Part shown: in pieces, positions 63,854 to 64,000 of the stretch | How the letters are laid out: each line of letters opens with the position of its first letter | How positions within the stretch are numbered: the stretch's first letter is position 1 | NCBI RefSeq assembly: GCF_024498135.1 | Contig: NZ_JANHOH010000001.1 | Location: 1 to 64,000, forward strand | Source: Mucilaginibacter aquariorum | GTDB taxonomy: Bacteria; Bacteroidota; Bacteroidia; Sphingobacteriales; Sphingobacteriaceae | Direction: 5' to 3' | Length of the DNA: 64,000 nt | The notes under the pieces: model-generated | What the model was told of the DNA's origin: nothing | The model's input: the letters and a program-made list of their open reading frames with translations, nothing else | The model's database searches: none | Made by a program: the position numbers and the translations under genes

Positions 63854-63900
63854 AGAACGCTCATTCCGTTATTGATATATATTTGCGGAACGATTATTCC
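63854..63900. promoter_or_regulatory. two copies of a GGAAC-N4-ATTCC-like palindrome at the SDR promoter
   Basis: AGAACGCTCATTCC (63854-63867) and GGAACGATTATTCC (63887-63900) are 33 bases apart, three helical turns, and each is an imperfect palindrome (GGAA...TTCC). They flank TATATTTG at 63878-63885, a perfect -7 match with no clear -33 element. The layout fits an operator pair for a dimeric repressor or activator of the SDR gene. No regulator gene lies in this part of the window. Confidence 0.5.
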
Positions 63901-63925
63901 AATTAACAAATAATCGCTCACAAAA

Positions 63926-64000
63926 ATGAAAAAATTAGAAAACAAAGTAGCAGTTGTAACCGGTGCCTCTAAGGGTATCGGTGCAGGTATAGCCAAAGGC
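63926..64000 (+). CDS. short-chain dehydrogenase/reductase, 3'-truncated by the window edge
   Basis: Only 25 codons are present: MKKLENKVAVVTGASKGIGA then GIAKG. The TGASKGIG segment is the classic SDR cofactor loop (TGxxxGIG). The substrate and exact family cannot be told from this fragment. The gene is preceded by a TANNTTTG element and two palindromes, suggesting it is tightly regulated. Confidence 0.9.
   Translation, partial: MKKLENKVAVVTGASKGIGAGIAKG

Noticed and set aside
1..64000. CRISPR array, insertion sequence with transposase, rRNA operon, toxin-antitoxin or restriction cluster
   Set aside because: I looked for regularly spaced repeats, DDE transposase motifs, rRNA signatures and typical paired small genes and found none; the only mobile traces are the TraG and recombinase fragments.

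Overview
The window reads as chromosome of a Bacteroidota organism, most like the Sphingobacteriaceae (Mucilaginibacter/Pedobacter type). Evidence: SusC/SusD pair with ECF sigma and FecR, two giant reg_prop/Y_Y_Y hybrid histidine kinases, LytS/LytTR pair, TANNTTTG promoter elements, weak Shine-Dalgarno sequences, and G+C near 42-45% by eye. The species is inferred, not proven.

Layout. (1) 1-21,250 is an exopolysaccharide locus. It holds gmd (cut by the window edge), a secreted TIM-barrel-like lipoprotein, a PAS kinase with a lone receiver, a WcaJ-type initiating transferase, a Wza-type export lipoprotein, a Wzc-type BY-kinase, a Wzy/ligase-type polymerase, three glycosyltransferases (GT2, GT4, WecG/TagA), two hexapeptide acyltransferases, a Wzx flippase and two secreted beta-helix proteins, and it ends with a second lone receiver and a small unknown gene. 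Together they form a Wzx/Wzy-type pathway: initiation on undecaprenyl phosphate, elongation and acetylation, flipping, polymerisation, export. (2) 21,395-25,543 is a 1382-residue hybrid two-component protein. (3) 26,011-28,891 is a complete TPP riboswitch followed by a tight, G+C-richer operon: SAM methyltransferase, HypE-like AIR-synthase-related protein, divergent ThiE/TenI-like protein and Trm112-like zinc-ribbon protein. This is my main candidate for an undescribed system. (4) 28,950-33,830 has a decayed AraC regulator, a class C beta-lactamase-like hydrolase, a LytS/LytTR pair, and a truncated Hsp20 joined to the tail of another gene. (5) 33,800-40,606 is a TetR-controlled efflux operon (TolC, HlyD, two ATPases, two permeases) with matching palindromes before the regulator and the operon. 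(6) 40,927-42,087 is a secreted GH-A-like lipoprotein. (7) 42,895-56,177 is ECF sigma, FecR, SusC, SusD, DUF4843-like, PKD-like, a BSP-family HExxH protein, a TlpA-like thioredoxin and a two-domain serine protease with PDZ; it looks like a protein/peptide rather than glycan acquisition locus. (8) 56,200-57,600 is a gene graveyard (kinase tail, TraG fragment, frameshifted serine recombinase tail) ending in tRNA-Leu(CAA), the scar of an integrated element. (9) 57,607-64,000 has hscB, a BtuF-like protein, tRNA-Leu(UAG), a remnant of the small unknown gene of region 1, the second hybrid kinase (1402 residues) and the start of an SDR gene behind two operator-like palindromes.

All family assignments come from reading motifs; no database search was possible.
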